From the NCBI GenBank assembly GCA_937967995.1, contig CALBTB010000006.1, positions 62,001 to 126,000 of the forward strand: a DNA stretch of 64,000 bases, given 5' to 3'. Made by a program: the position numbers and the translations under genes. The notes below the pieces were generated by a model that saw only the letters and a list, made by a program, of their open reading frames with translations, had not been told where the DNA came from and ran no database searches. Below, in pieces: positions 17,146 to 24,748 of the stretch. Within the stretch, counting starts at the first letter, position 1. Each line of letters opens with the position of its first letter. Source of the stretch: an uncultured Gammaproteobacteria bacterium (GTDB lineage: Bacteria > Pseudomonadota > Gammaproteobacteria > UBA6429 > Thiohalophilaceae).

Positions 17146-18051
17146 TCAGGCAGCGACAAACAGCTTGAGGTACATCTCGTTCAGGTCATGACCCCAGATC
17201 AGCGCGACCCATCCGGCGCCAGCCAGGTAAGGACCAAACGGTATCGGTTTACCTTTTTCGGTGTATTTGGTGATGATCATCAGGATGCCAGCGACAGCAC
17301 CAATGACCGATGAAATAAGAATAATGGCCGGCAGCATTTGCCAGCCCAGCCAGGCACCGAGCATAGCCAGCAACTTGAAGTCACCAAATCCCATGCCTTC
17401 TTTTTTGGTGATCAGTTTGAATAACTGGTAGATGGTCCACAGCGACATGTAGCCGAATATTGCACCCAGCACAGATGATTCCAGATCCGTGAAAGTGTTA
17501 TCCAGATTAATCAGGATACCCAGCCATAAAAAGGGCAGTGTGATTTGATCCGGCAGATACTGAGTGTCGATATCGATAAAAGTCAGGGCGATCAGTGCCC
17601 AGGTCAACAGGGCCGCCAGTAGTGTCTGTGTGCTGACGCCGAATTTTAATGCGACGATCACGACCAACACAGCACTGAGTATTTCAACGATTGGGTAACG
17701 TAACGAGATGGGTGTGGCGCATTCTGAGCAACGGCCGCGCAGAAACAGATAACTCAGCACGGGAATATTTTCCAGCGCGGTAATCTGATGGCCACATTGC
17801 GGGCAGGCGGAACGTGGCACGACTAGGTTGTATTTTTTCTTACTGGCGGTGTCAATCTCAGATGGATTTACCGCATGGGGAAATTTTTCAGACAGGAATT
17901 CGAAGCAATCCTGTTTCCAGGTGCGTTTCAGAATCACCGGCAGGCGGTGAATCACGACATTAAGAAAGCTGCCAACCAGCAGGCTGAAAATAATAACGGT
18001 GGTATAGAACAGGGCCGGGACCTGTTCAAAGGCTTCGATTAGGGCAAGCAA
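17146..18051 (-). CDS. pilD: prepilin peptidase / N-methyltransferase PilD
   Basis: Inner-membrane aspartic protease that removes leader peptides of type IV prepilins and pseudopilins and methylates the new N-terminal residue. 301 residues with many membrane helices. Two cysteine pairs (Cys83/Cys86 and Cys108/Cys111) mark the cytoplasmic zinc/methylase domain; catalytic aspartates are in FIDIDTQYLPD (Asp160) and GMGFGDFKLL (Asp224). Follows pilC by 8 bases. The type II secretion operon at 24.7-36.0 kb has no gspO, so PilD probably also processes GspG-K (inference). Confidence 0.96.
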   Translation of the reverse strand: MLALIEAFEQVPALFYTTVIIFSLLVGSFLNVVIHRLPVILKRTWKQDCFEFLSEKFPHAVNPSEIDTASKKKYNLVVPRSACPQCGHQITALENIPVLSYLFLRGRCSECATPISLRYPIVEILSAVLVVIVALKFGVSTQTLLAALLTWALIALTFIDIDTQYLPDQITLPFLWLGILINLDNTFTDLESSVLGAIFGYMSLWTIYQLFKLITKKEGMGFGDFKLLAMLGAWLGWQMLPAIILISSVIGAVAGILMIITKYTEKGKPIPFGPYLAGAGWVALIWGHDLNEMYLKLFVAA

Positions 18052-18059
18052 TTAAGGAA

Positions 18060-19283
18060 TTATCCACCAACCACTTTACCCATCTGGAAGATGGGCATGT
18101 ACATGGCAACAACCAGACCACCGACCAGGGTGCCAAGAATTACCATGATGAAGGGTTCGAGCAGGCTGCTGAGGGAATCAACTGCGTTATCTACTTCTTC
18201 CTCGTAAAAGTCAGCCACTTTACCTAACATGGAATCCACAGAACCGGCTTCTTCACCGATTGCTGTCATCTGTACCACCATGTTGGGGAACAAGCCGGAT
18301 TTTTGCATGGAAGCGTTTAGCTGTGTACCGGTGGCGACTTCGTCACGCATTTTCAGAACAACTTCGCCGTAGACCACGTTACCCACCGCACCGGCGACGG
18401 AGGTCATGGCTTCCACCAGTGGTACACCGGCGGCGAACATGGTGGATAAGGTGCGGGCATAGCGAGCAATAGCGGCTTTATTTAGAATTCCGCCGATGAT
18501 AGGCACCTTTAGTAAAGTACGATCAAGAAAGTGATTGAAACCCCTGGAACGTTTTTTGAGTTGCAAAACACCTACGACCGCACCAATGATGCCACCAAAA
18601 ATGGCCCACCAGTAATTCTGGAATATTTCAGATAACGATACGACAAATTTTGTCATGGCAGGCAAGTCAGCACCAAATCCGGTAAACAGCTTGGCGAATT
18701 CCGGTACCACAAAAATCATCAAAATCGCGGTGATAAGAAAGGCGACCACCAATACAGCCGTGGGATAAAACAGTGCTTTTTTGATTTTGGCCTTGATGGA
18801 TTCAGTTTTTTCCTTGTACGTGGCGATCTTGTCTAAAACACTGTCAAGAATACCCGCATGTTCACCGGCCTGTACCAGGTTTACGAATAACTCATCGAAG
18901 TGATAGGGGTGTTTTGCAAGGGCATCCGACAAGGTACTACCACCTTCGATATCTGTTTTTACGGCAACCAGCAGGTCCTGCATTCCCTGGTTTTCATGAC
19001 CACGCCCGATGATGTCGAAAGACTGTACCAGTGGCACGCCGGAACTCATCATGGTAGCGAGCTGGCGACTGAAAATGGCAATATCCTTAGCGGTAATCCG
19101 ACGTTTCCCACCAAACAGGGGTTTGGGTTTTTTGCGTACCTTGGTGGGATTGATACCCTGACGCCGCAGGCTGGCCTTGACGAGGGCCAGGTTCTGTCCG
19201 CCGACTTCACCTTTGACTTTCTGGCCTTTTTTATCGCGGCCTTCCCAGACAAAAATGTCCTGTTTCGCTGCTGTGGTTGCCAT
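18060..19283 (-). CDS. pilC: type IV pilus inner-membrane platform protein PilC
   Basis: Polytopic platform protein of type IV pilus assembly that couples the PilB ATPase to pilin extraction. 407 residues: two GspF-type domains (about 70-195 and 275-400), each with the family pattern (IFSRQLATMMSSGVPLVQSF in the first; RYARTLSTMFAAGVPLVEAM in the second), and about three membrane helices, including VLVVAFLITAILMIFVV and the C-terminal IMVILGTLVGGLVVAMY. Sixty-eight bases separate it from pilB. A paralogue, gspF, lies at 29.3 kb. Confidence 0.95.
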   Translation of the reverse strand: MATTAAKQDIFVWEGRDKKGQKVKGEVGGQNLALVKASLRRQGINPTKVRKKPKPLFGGKRRITAKDIAIFSRQLATMMSSGVPLVQSFDIIGRGHENQGMQDLLVAVKTDIEGGSTLSDALAKHPYHFDELFVNLVQAGEHAGILDSVLDKIATYKEKTESIKAKIKKALFYPTAVLVVAFLITAILMIFVVPEFAKLFTGFGADLPAMTKFVVSLSEIFQNYWWAIFGGIIGAVVGVLQLKKRSRGFNHFLDRTLLKVPIIGGILNKAAIARYARTLSTMFAAGVPLVEAMTSVAGAVGNVVYGEVVLKMRDEVATGTQLNASMQKSGLFPNMVVQMTAIGEEAGSVDSMLGKVADFYEEEVDNAVDSLSSLLEPFIMVILGTLVGGLVVAMYMPIFQMGKVVGG

Positions 19284-19351
19284 AATTTTTATTCCATTCC
19301 AGTCTTACTGCTGAATTTTAGTCTTAAACTCATTGTTTTTGATAAAGGTAA

Positions 19352-21070
19352 TTAGTCTTTTGTGACCCGGTTGACTTCGTCCAGGCTGGTAATACCGTCC
19401 TTGACCTTTTTCAGGCCGGATTCGCGTAAATCCGGAATGCCTTCTTTCTTCGCCTGTGCAGCCAGTTCCATGGCATTACCACCTTCCATAATGATTTTAC
19501 CCATTTCTTCAGAAACTGGCATAACCTGGTAAATACCGACACGCCCTTTATAGCCTTCGTTACACTGGTCGCACCCTACAGGCCCGAAAATTTTGATTCC
19601 CTTTGCCACGTCTTCCTTTTTAAATCCTTCTTTGACCAATGCTTCCTTGGGTACTTCGATCGGGGTTTTGCAGTGCGGGCAGAGTTTACGGGCCAGTCGC
19701 TGGGCGATAATTAGGTTAACAGAAGATGCGATGTTGTAGGGTGGAACCCCCATATTGGCCAGACGGGTGAGGGTCTGTGGTGCATCGTTTGTATGTAGTG
19801 TTGAAAGTACCATATGACCGGTCTGGGCGGCCTTGATGGCGATTTCCGCGGTTTCCAGGTCACGAATCTCACCAACCAGAATAATGTCCGGATCCTGACG
19901 CAGGAATGCACGCAGGGCACTGGCAAAGGTCAGGCCGACTTTGGGATTCACATTTACCTGGTTAACACCAGGCATATTGATTTCAGACGGGTCTTCCGCG
20001 GTACAGATATTGACGCCTGGCTGATTCAGAATGTTTACACCGGTATATAGTGAAACCGTTTTACCTGAACCTGTGGGACCGGTCACCAGGATCATGCCGT
20101 AGGGTTTCTGCAGGTTCTCCATATAGAGATCTTTCTGGAAAGGCTCAAAACCCAATGCATCAATGCCAATTTTTGCCGAACCGGAGTCCAGAATACGCAG
20201 TACAATTTTTTCACCGTACAGAGTGGGGCATGTGTTGACACGAAAGTCGATAGAGCGATTCTTGGACAGGTTCATCTTGATGCGACCGTCCTGCGGAATA
20301 CGGCGCTCCGAGATGTCCAGGCGTGACATAACCTTGATACGTGCTGCCAGTTTTGGCGCCATCCCGACTGGTGGGGCAGCCACTTCTTTTAACATGCCGT
20401 CCATACGGAATCGAACCCGGTAATTTTTCTCATAGGGCTCCAGATGTATATCCGATGCACCTTTGTTAATGGCATCTAGCAGCACCTTATTGATAAAGCG
20501 CACAACCGGTGTGTCATCAATTTCACTTTCGGAGACATCCCCCCCGGCACTGGCGGCATCTTCGTCATGGAATTCCACGTCGTCCAGGTCGGCATCACCG
20601 AGATCGGACAGTGCGGTATCAGATGCCTCCAGTGCCCGATCGATGGCTTTTATAAGTTTGTTATCCTCAACCAGTATCGGTTCGGTTCCCATTCCGGCCT
20701 GAAACTTGATTTCATCCAGTCCCTGCAGGTTAGTGGGATCAGAGACAGCCACGAACAGGCGATTACCGCGTTTAAATATGGGCAGGGTATTGTGTTTACG
20801 AACGAGTTTTTCACTAACCAGCTTGACGGTATCGGCTTCTATATCCAGACAGTCAATGTCGACAACCGGGACACCAAATTCTTCTGACGCGGCCTTGGCC
20901 ACATCCCGGCCCTTGGCAAGATTTTTACTAACGATGTAGGAGACGAACGGCGTTTTTTCTTTGAGTGAAGCGGCTTGTGCCTCAACGGCCTTGGCCTCCG
21001 GTAACAGGCCATCCAGGACCAGTTTACGCGCTAAACCGCCAAGCTGTGCTGTTGGGTTAGGTGTCGCCAT
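19352..21070 (-). CDS. pilB: type IV pilus extension ATPase PilB
   Basis: Hexameric cytoplasmic ATPase that powers pilus extension. 572 residues: N-terminal GspE_N/MshEN domains, then the ATPase core with Walker A TGPTGSGKT, Asp box and Walker B (ILVGEIRDLETAEIA), His box GHMVLSTLHTNDA, and the tetracysteine zinc motif (LCPHC and CDQC). Between the N-terminal domain and the core lies an acidic linker (about 155-190). First gene of the minus-strand operon pilB-pilC-pilD-coaE-zapD-yacG; its promoter should lie in the AT-rich stretch 21071-21504, where TTTACA and TAACTA with 17-base spacing can be read on the minus strand (weak). Confidence 0.96.
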   Translation of the reverse strand: MATPNPTAQLGGLARKLVLDGLLPEAKAVEAQAASLKEKTPFVSYIVSKNLAKGRDVAKAASEEFGVPVVDIDCLDIEADTVKLVSEKLVRKHNTLPIFKRGNRLFVAVSDPTNLQGLDEIKFQAGMGTEPILVEDNKLIKAIDRALEASDTALSDLGDADLDDVEFHDEDAASAGGDVSESEIDDTPVVRFINKVLLDAINKGASDIHLEPYEKNYRVRFRMDGMLKEVAAPPVGMAPKLAARIKVMSRLDISERRIPQDGRIKMNLSKNRSIDFRVNTCPTLYGEKIVLRILDSGSAKIGIDALGFEPFQKDLYMENLQKPYGMILVTGPTGSGKTVSLYTGVNILNQPGVNICTAEDPSEINMPGVNQVNVNPKVGLTFASALRAFLRQDPDIILVGEIRDLETAEIAIKAAQTGHMVLSTLHTNDAPQTLTRLANMGVPPYNIASSVNLIIAQRLARKLCPHCKTPIEVPKEALVKEGFKKEDVAKGIKIFGPVGCDQCNEGYKGRVGIYQVMPVSEEMGKIIMEGGNAMELAAQAKKEGIPDLRESGLKKVKDGITSLDEVNRVTKD

Positions 21071-21348
21071 GACAGATAGTTATTTTCCAAAAAATCCAGT
21101 GTAAACAATTAATAATGATAATTTGATATCGGTATTTGTTAAAGGTTTATCGACACTTTAGAGCAAAAGATAAATACTGCTTCACATAATTATTAATTAT
21201 TAATTAAGAATGTACTGAAATTCATATTGAATAACATTTAAAATAATAATGAAATGATTAACGAATAACCATATGTAACCTCCCAGATGGTCTATATGTA
21301 AGCATATCATGACCCAACTGGTCTTCAGCTGATGTTATGTGAGGCAAG

Positions 21349-21367
21349 TGTGATTTGAATAATCACA
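21349..21367. repeat. inverted repeat TGTGATT-N5-AATCACA
   Basis: Seven-base arms around a five-base centre, about 145 bases before the TMTC-like gene. It resembles a CRP/Vfr site but the distance between TGTGA and TCACA is nine bases, not six, so another dimeric regulator is more likely, or chance. Confidence 0.4.
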
Positions 21368-21372
21368 GACAG

Positions 21373-21386
21373 AACGAATATTCGTT
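21373..21386. repeat. perfect 14-base palindrome AACGAATATTCGTT
   Basis: Self-complementary 14-mer six bases after the previous dyad. The AAC-GAATATTC-GTT pattern resembles operators of TetR or ArsR-type repressors, but no regulator gene is adjacent, so the binding factor is unknown. Confidence 0.4.
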
Positions 21387-21510
21387 ATCACCCTTTACTG
21401 ATACTGATTAGAAGACTTTCGTTAAACAGTTTCTGGGCCTGACAAAATTTCATAATATCTAACGAGCAAATTACAATAACATCGATAAAATCTTACTTAA
21501 GGATTTGCTT

Positions 21511-23187
21511 ATGAGTTTCGGTATTCGAGAACTGTATTTTTTAATAATTGTTGCTAGTGCCGCATTGTTCTATGGCGTGTCAGTTAATTTTGATTTGATT
21601 TTATATGATGATACTGCATACATAGATTTTTTAAACGAAATTCATAATCTGTCGTTCTCGGCGTTTGTCAGAAAAGTCTCATTAAGCATCGTAAACGCAA
21701 ACTGGCATCCTCTTACGGTGCTTTCACTATATTCTGATTACCTGATCTATGGCAAATTTTCCGGCGGTTATCACTTAACCAATGTTATCTTGCATATTTT
21801 CTCAACCTGGATATTGTTTAATATTTTTACTCGCTTAAAAGTCCCGCTTATGATTAATGCGCTGACCGTCGCGCTATTCGCCTTGCATCCTGTTAATGTT
21901 GAGTCAATTCTATGGGTTTCGGAAAGAAAAGGAGCGTTGGCTGCATTTTTCTCATTGCTGACCATCTATTTTTATATTGCCTATCGACAGGAACATAAAT
22001 CCTACCAATTACGCCTTTCAGTATTCATGTTTTTGTTGGGACTTTTATCGAAAGCAACTATCGTAATGTTACCAATATTTTTTATCATTCTGGATATGTT
22101 TGATTTTTTTGAGACACGTCGTTTTAACGTTACTAAGCAACGCATATGGAATAGTTTCAATACACATTTTCCTTTCCTGATGGCCTCCTTGTCGATAGGC
22201 CTCATAACGATATTTGCTCATGGTGGATCGGACGCTTTACCCGGGCTCGAAGAGCTGGATATTGAACGGCGTATTCATAATTTCCCGGTTGCTTTCATGA
22301 ATTATTTTCAGCATTTATTTTATGATTTTAATTATTCAATTTACTATCCATACAAGGAGAAATTCACGACAACCGAGCTCATTATTTCCTACATCTTTTT
22401 ATTGGGTTACCTGGCTAGTATCATATATTTTGCCAAACGTAACTCGATGGTATCGCTTTGCCTGCTCTGGTTTATAGTCATGTTGCTGCCAGTGTCAGGT
22501 CTTGTCCAAACTGGTGCGCACGCCTATGCACTTCGTTACATGTATTTGCCGGCAATCGGTATTTTTTTTCTTGTGGCGAGCCTGATTGAATTACTGACGA
22601 AACGCATCAAGAAATACCACATTGTTAAATTGATTTTAGTGATTGTACTATTGATTGGCCCATTAACTAAAAACATACTGGCCTGGAAAGATTCAGTGAC
22701 GCTTTTTGAAAAATCCATCCATGTGGTTGGTGATAGTGTAGTAGCTCATGCTGTGCTGGCGTTGCATTATTCAATCAGAAATAATCCTCAAAAGACCATG
22801 CATCATTACACTATGATGAGTAAAGCTTATGTTCTACGACAAGGAACAATAAAACATGCCACCTATTCTTCAGCCAGAACTTTTATGGGCTATTCTGATC
22901 ATGTAACTGCGCAATGGATTCTAAATAGAGGAATAACCAAATATCCTGAACTTGCCAATTACTATGTTTTGTTGGCAGCTTCTCACTCGCTCAATAATGA
23001 ATATAAAGAAGCTGAAAAAATTATTAAACGTGGACTTGAAAAGCATCCCAAGAGTCAGCCGCTGACTTTTTTACTTGGATATGTTAATGAAAAGTCGGGG
23101 CAACAGGATTTGGCAATCAAACTTTATAAAAAAGCTGCAGGATCACAAATTCATATACTAACAGGATATGACTTTACGGATAAGTGA
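21511..23187 (+). CDS. TMTC-like multi-spanning TPR membrane protein, possible pilin glycosyltransferase
   Basis: 558 residues. About ten hydrophobic helices fill residues 1-400, followed by a soluble tail with tetratricopeptide-like repeats (about 410-555). The first extracytoplasmic loop contains YDDTAYI, and the segments NANWHPLTVLS, HLTNVILHIFSTWILF and ALHPVNVESILWVSERKGALA match the bacterial relatives of TMTC O-mannosyltransferases (GT-C fold; the paired Asp residues are the likely catalytic site). ATG 21511 has AAGGA eight bases upstream; an in-frame TTG six bases before it is ignored. Base composition is strikingly AT-rich, unlike neighbours. Lying between pilB and the pilins, it may glycosylate pilin (inference). 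The 3' end overlaps the convergent pilin gene by 14 bases. Confidence 0.75.
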   Translation: MSFGIRELYFLIIVASAALFYGVSVNFDLILYDDTAYIDFLNEIHNLSFSAFVRKVSLSIVNANWHPLTVLSLYSDYLIYGKFSGGYHLTNVILHIFSTWILFNIFTRLKVPLMINALTVALFALHPVNVESILWVSERKGALAAFFSLLTIYFYIAYRQEHKSYQLRLSVFMFLLGLLSKATIVMLPIFFIILDMFDFFETRRFNVTKQRIWNSFNTHFPFLMASLSIGLITIFAHGGSDALPGLEELDIERRIHNFPVAFMNYFQHLFYDFNYSIYYPYKEKFTTTELIISYIFLLGYLASIIYFAKRNSMVSLCLLWFIVMLLPVSGLVQTGAHAYALRYMYLPAIGIFFLVASLIELLTKRIKKYHIVKLILVIVLLIGPLTKNILAWKDSVTLFEKSIHVVGDSVVAHAVLALHYSIRNNPQKTMHHYTMMSKAYVLRQGTIKHATYSSARTFMGYSDHVTAQWILNRGITKYPELANYYVLLAASHSLNNEYKEAEKIIKRGLEKHPKSQPLTFLLGYVNEKSGQQDLAIKLYKKAAGSQIHILTGYDFTDK

Positions 23188-23587
23188 TCGTTTTACCGGA
23201 AAGTTCATTCTGACCAATTGCCGTTATGGTATATGAAGCGGGTGTGCCGCCACCTGCTGCAACAGCATTCACATTATAGTCACAATATGCTGAAGATAGT
23301 GTTGCATTTACCGATGGCTCATACAGATCACCGCTTGCGGATTTTATATTAGTAGCACCGGTTGTGCTTCCACCGCCTGTTGGGAAGTACTCGTTATTCT
23401 CAAGAAAAAACTCTTCCTGAGCCAACCTTATGGCAGATATTTCGTTCTGGCATTCTGCACGATAACTGGACTGAATGTAGCCACTATACATTGGAATTGC
23501 GATACTGGCTAAAACAGCTATCACGGCAACGGTAATCATGAGTTCAAAAAGTGTAACGCCTTTGGCGGAGGTAATTGAAATGTTCAT
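23174..23587 (-). CDS. type IV pilin, PilE/minor pilin-like
   Basis: 137-residue prepilin. Leader ends at Gly10 (SAKG then VTLFELMITVAVIAVLAS), with Val at +1 and Glu at +5 of the mature chain, followed by the usual hydrophobic helix. Two cysteines (Cys46, Cys102) can form a disulfide; the C-terminal half is Gly/Thr/Ser rich. Shorter and more divergent than the upstream pilin at 23690, and with Val rather than Phe at +1, so it is either a second pilin or a PilE-like minor pilin. Same strand as the major pilin gene, with a strong hairpin between them. Confidence 0.85.
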   Translation of the reverse strand: MNISITSAKGVTLFELMITVAVIAVLASIAIPMYSGYIQSSYRAECQNEISAIRLAQEEFFLENNEYFPTGGGSTTGATNIKSASGDLYEPSVNATLSSAYCDYNVNAVAAGGGTPASYTITAIGQNELSGKTITYP

Positions 23588-23634
23588 GGCGAGTGTCCGT
23601 GTTAACTAGTAATTGACTTGTATTCTGGTAAAAG

Positions 23635-23664
23635 ATCTGGGCGTGGTAAATACCACGCCCAGAT
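23635..23664 (-). terminator. perfect hairpin downstream of pilA
   Basis: Fourteen-base perfect arms (ATCTGGGCGTGGTA and its complement) around a two-base centre, 26 bases after the pilA stop. On the minus strand it is followed by CTTTTACC, a weak T-run. It probably ends most pilA transcripts or protects their 3' end while letting some readthrough reach the second pilin gene. Confidence 0.7.
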
Positions 23665-23689
23665 TGGGTTACTTCAATATAACTGCTGT

Positions 23690-24166
23690 TTACTGCAGGG
23701 TAAAGGCAGCAGAAGGTAACGAACCACCAGGATAGTCTGTACCAGCCAATCCATCGACTGCAGAAGTAATCTGAATCGTCCAGACCTGGTTCATATTTGG
23801 GCAATCTGTGGTGGCATTGAAGGTTGCAGGGGCAGCTGACAGCACAACCTGGCCAGCTACAGTACCGGTACCGGAGGCGAATGCAGGCTGGGCGGCATTA
23901 CCGACAGAGCGCTTGTTGCCTTCGTTCAGACCAGCTATCAAACCTGTGACACCAGTGCCAGTAGGCCAAAGGCAGTTCTGTCCTGCTTGTCCCTTGGCAA
24001 ATTCGTTACGCACGTAACGCACAGCGATATCGTAGTTATCTACGTGTGAATTGATTTGCGAACGCTGGATATATCCCTGATAAGCCGGAATCGCGATTGC
24101 GGCCAGGATGCCGATAATGGCGACCACGATCATTAATTCGATAAGTGTAAAACCTTTAGATTTCAT
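23690..24166 (-). CDS. pilA: major type IV pilin PilA
   Basis: Structural subunit of the type IV pilus. From ATG 24166, preceded by TTGGAGAGAGCAAC on the minus strand, the prepilin is MKSKG followed by the mature FTLIELMIVVAIIGILAA helix: cleavage after Gly5, Phe at +1, Glu at +5, all canonical. 158 residues; Cys65 and Cys122 probably form the C-terminal disulfide loop. An upstream in-frame extension to 24292 is rejected because the Shine-Dalgarno and leader fit 24166. Transcription is likely from the sigma-54 site at 24317-24332, with PilRS (36.0-39.0 kb) as activator; the 5' leader would be about 140 bases. Confidence 0.93.
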   Translation of the reverse strand: MKSKGFTLIELMIVVAIIGILAAIAIPAYQGYIQRSQINSHVDNYDIAVRYVRNEFAKGQAGQNCLWPTGTGVTGLIAGLNEGNKRSVGNAAQPAFASGTGTVAGQVVLSAAPATFNATTDCPNMNQVWTIQITSAVDGLAGTDYPGGSLPSAAFTLQ

Positions 24167-24316
24167 GTTGCTCTCTCCAATTTTTGGGTTAATGACGCTT
24201 TGCTCCAAAATTCCTGTTGCGCCGTCAGTCCTTTTAGTGCTTGACCGGCTTATCCCGCCGCTACGCTGACAGGTTATCGGCATGCAAGGCACAATCTGAA
24301 GTCTGTTTTTCCAGTT

Positions 24317-24332
24317 TGCAGCTTACGTGCCA
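24317..24332 (-). promoter_or_regulatory. sigma-54 (RpoN) promoter of pilA
   Basis: On the minus strand TGGCACGTAAGCTGCA shows the -24 GG and -12 GC elements exactly ten bases apart; it matches the consensus TGGCAC-N5-TTGC except for C in place of the first T of the -12 box. Start of transcription would be near 24306, about 140 bases before the pilA ATG. pilA of Pseudomonas is known to be RpoN- and PilR-dependent. Confidence 0.8.
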
Positions 24333-24410
24333 GTTTTTCCGTTTTATAGCTAAGACCTATCCTTGGTTATCGTAGCCTAGTTAATTTTTCCTTGATTTTC
24401 ATTCAGTTAA

Positions 24411-24426
24411 TGTGACGTCCTTCACG
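24411..24426. promoter_or_regulatory. CRP/Vfr-like half-site pair
   Basis: TGTGA-CGTCCT-TCACG: correct six-base spacing, with the last base G instead of A. It lies about 110 bases upstream of the predicted pilA start site. Candidate only. Confidence 0.35.
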
Positions 24427-24507
24427 AGTTTGTGATTCAGAACTGGCACAATGAACCGCATTGCTGGTTTTATAAGCGGACTGAATAGCCTGATTTTTTT
24501 CACGGAA

Positions 24508-24522
24508 TGTCACTTTCTGACA
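24508..24522. promoter_or_regulatory. TGTCA-CTTTC-TGACA dyad, candidate PilR-type activator site
   Basis: Perfect five-base arms around five bases, about 210 bases upstream of the predicted pilA start site. Similar TGGTCAC and GTGACA sequences recur at 24528, 24688-24707 and 24721. PilR of Pseudomonas binds sites ending in TGTC, which makes an enhancer role possible. Confidence 0.4.
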
Positions 24523-24748
24523 AATTTGGTCACTTTGGTGCCCCGTTTTTATCATTATGGGACAAATCACGTAAATCGCGATTCGGTACTTCACTTAAAT
24601 TACTAAATTAACTAAACTAGATAACTACTTGTTATATAAAAATTTTGCTTCTGTCAAGCAATCGAGTAAGCGACCGGGATATACACTGGTCACACTTGAG
24701 GGGTGACTGTCCCCACAGAAGTGACAAAAACAGGGTTCAGGAAATCGG

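Larger units (their letters stand above)
21071..21510. other. AT-rich divergent intergenic region, pilB to TMTC-like gene
   Basis: About 440 bases with no convincing gene, clearly richer in A and T than the flanking pilB side. It should carry promoters for both divergent genes. It contains two dyads close together: TGTGATT and AATCACA around TGAAT (21349-21367), and the perfect 14-base palindrome AACGAATATTCGTT (21373-21386). An AAGGA sequence near 21498 serves as ribosome binding site for the gene at 21511. No T-run terminator seen. Confidence 0.6.
24167..24748. other. pilA-gspC divergent regulatory region
   Basis: 582 bases without a convincing gene. It holds the sigma-54 promoter of pilA, a CRP/Vfr-like sequence at 24411, a run of TGTCAC/GTGACA motifs between 24508 and 24725, an inverted repeat TTGCTT-N5-AAGCAA at 24645-24661, and a GGGG-N7-CCCC hairpin at about 24700-24714 just before gspC. 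The part nearest gspC (24590-24660) is very AT-rich. No clear sigma-70 promoter for gspC stands out; TATACA near 24680 has a poor -35 partner. Confidence 0.6.

Noticed and set aside
21349..21367. TGTGATT-AATCACA as a CRP site
   Set aside because: Nine bases separate TGTGA and TCACA; CRP-family sites need six.
24444..24465. TGGCACAATGAACCGCATTGCT on the plus strand as a sigma-54 promoter for gspC
   Set aside because: GG and GC elements are not ten bases apart, so both elements cannot be contacted together; also 300 bases from gspC.
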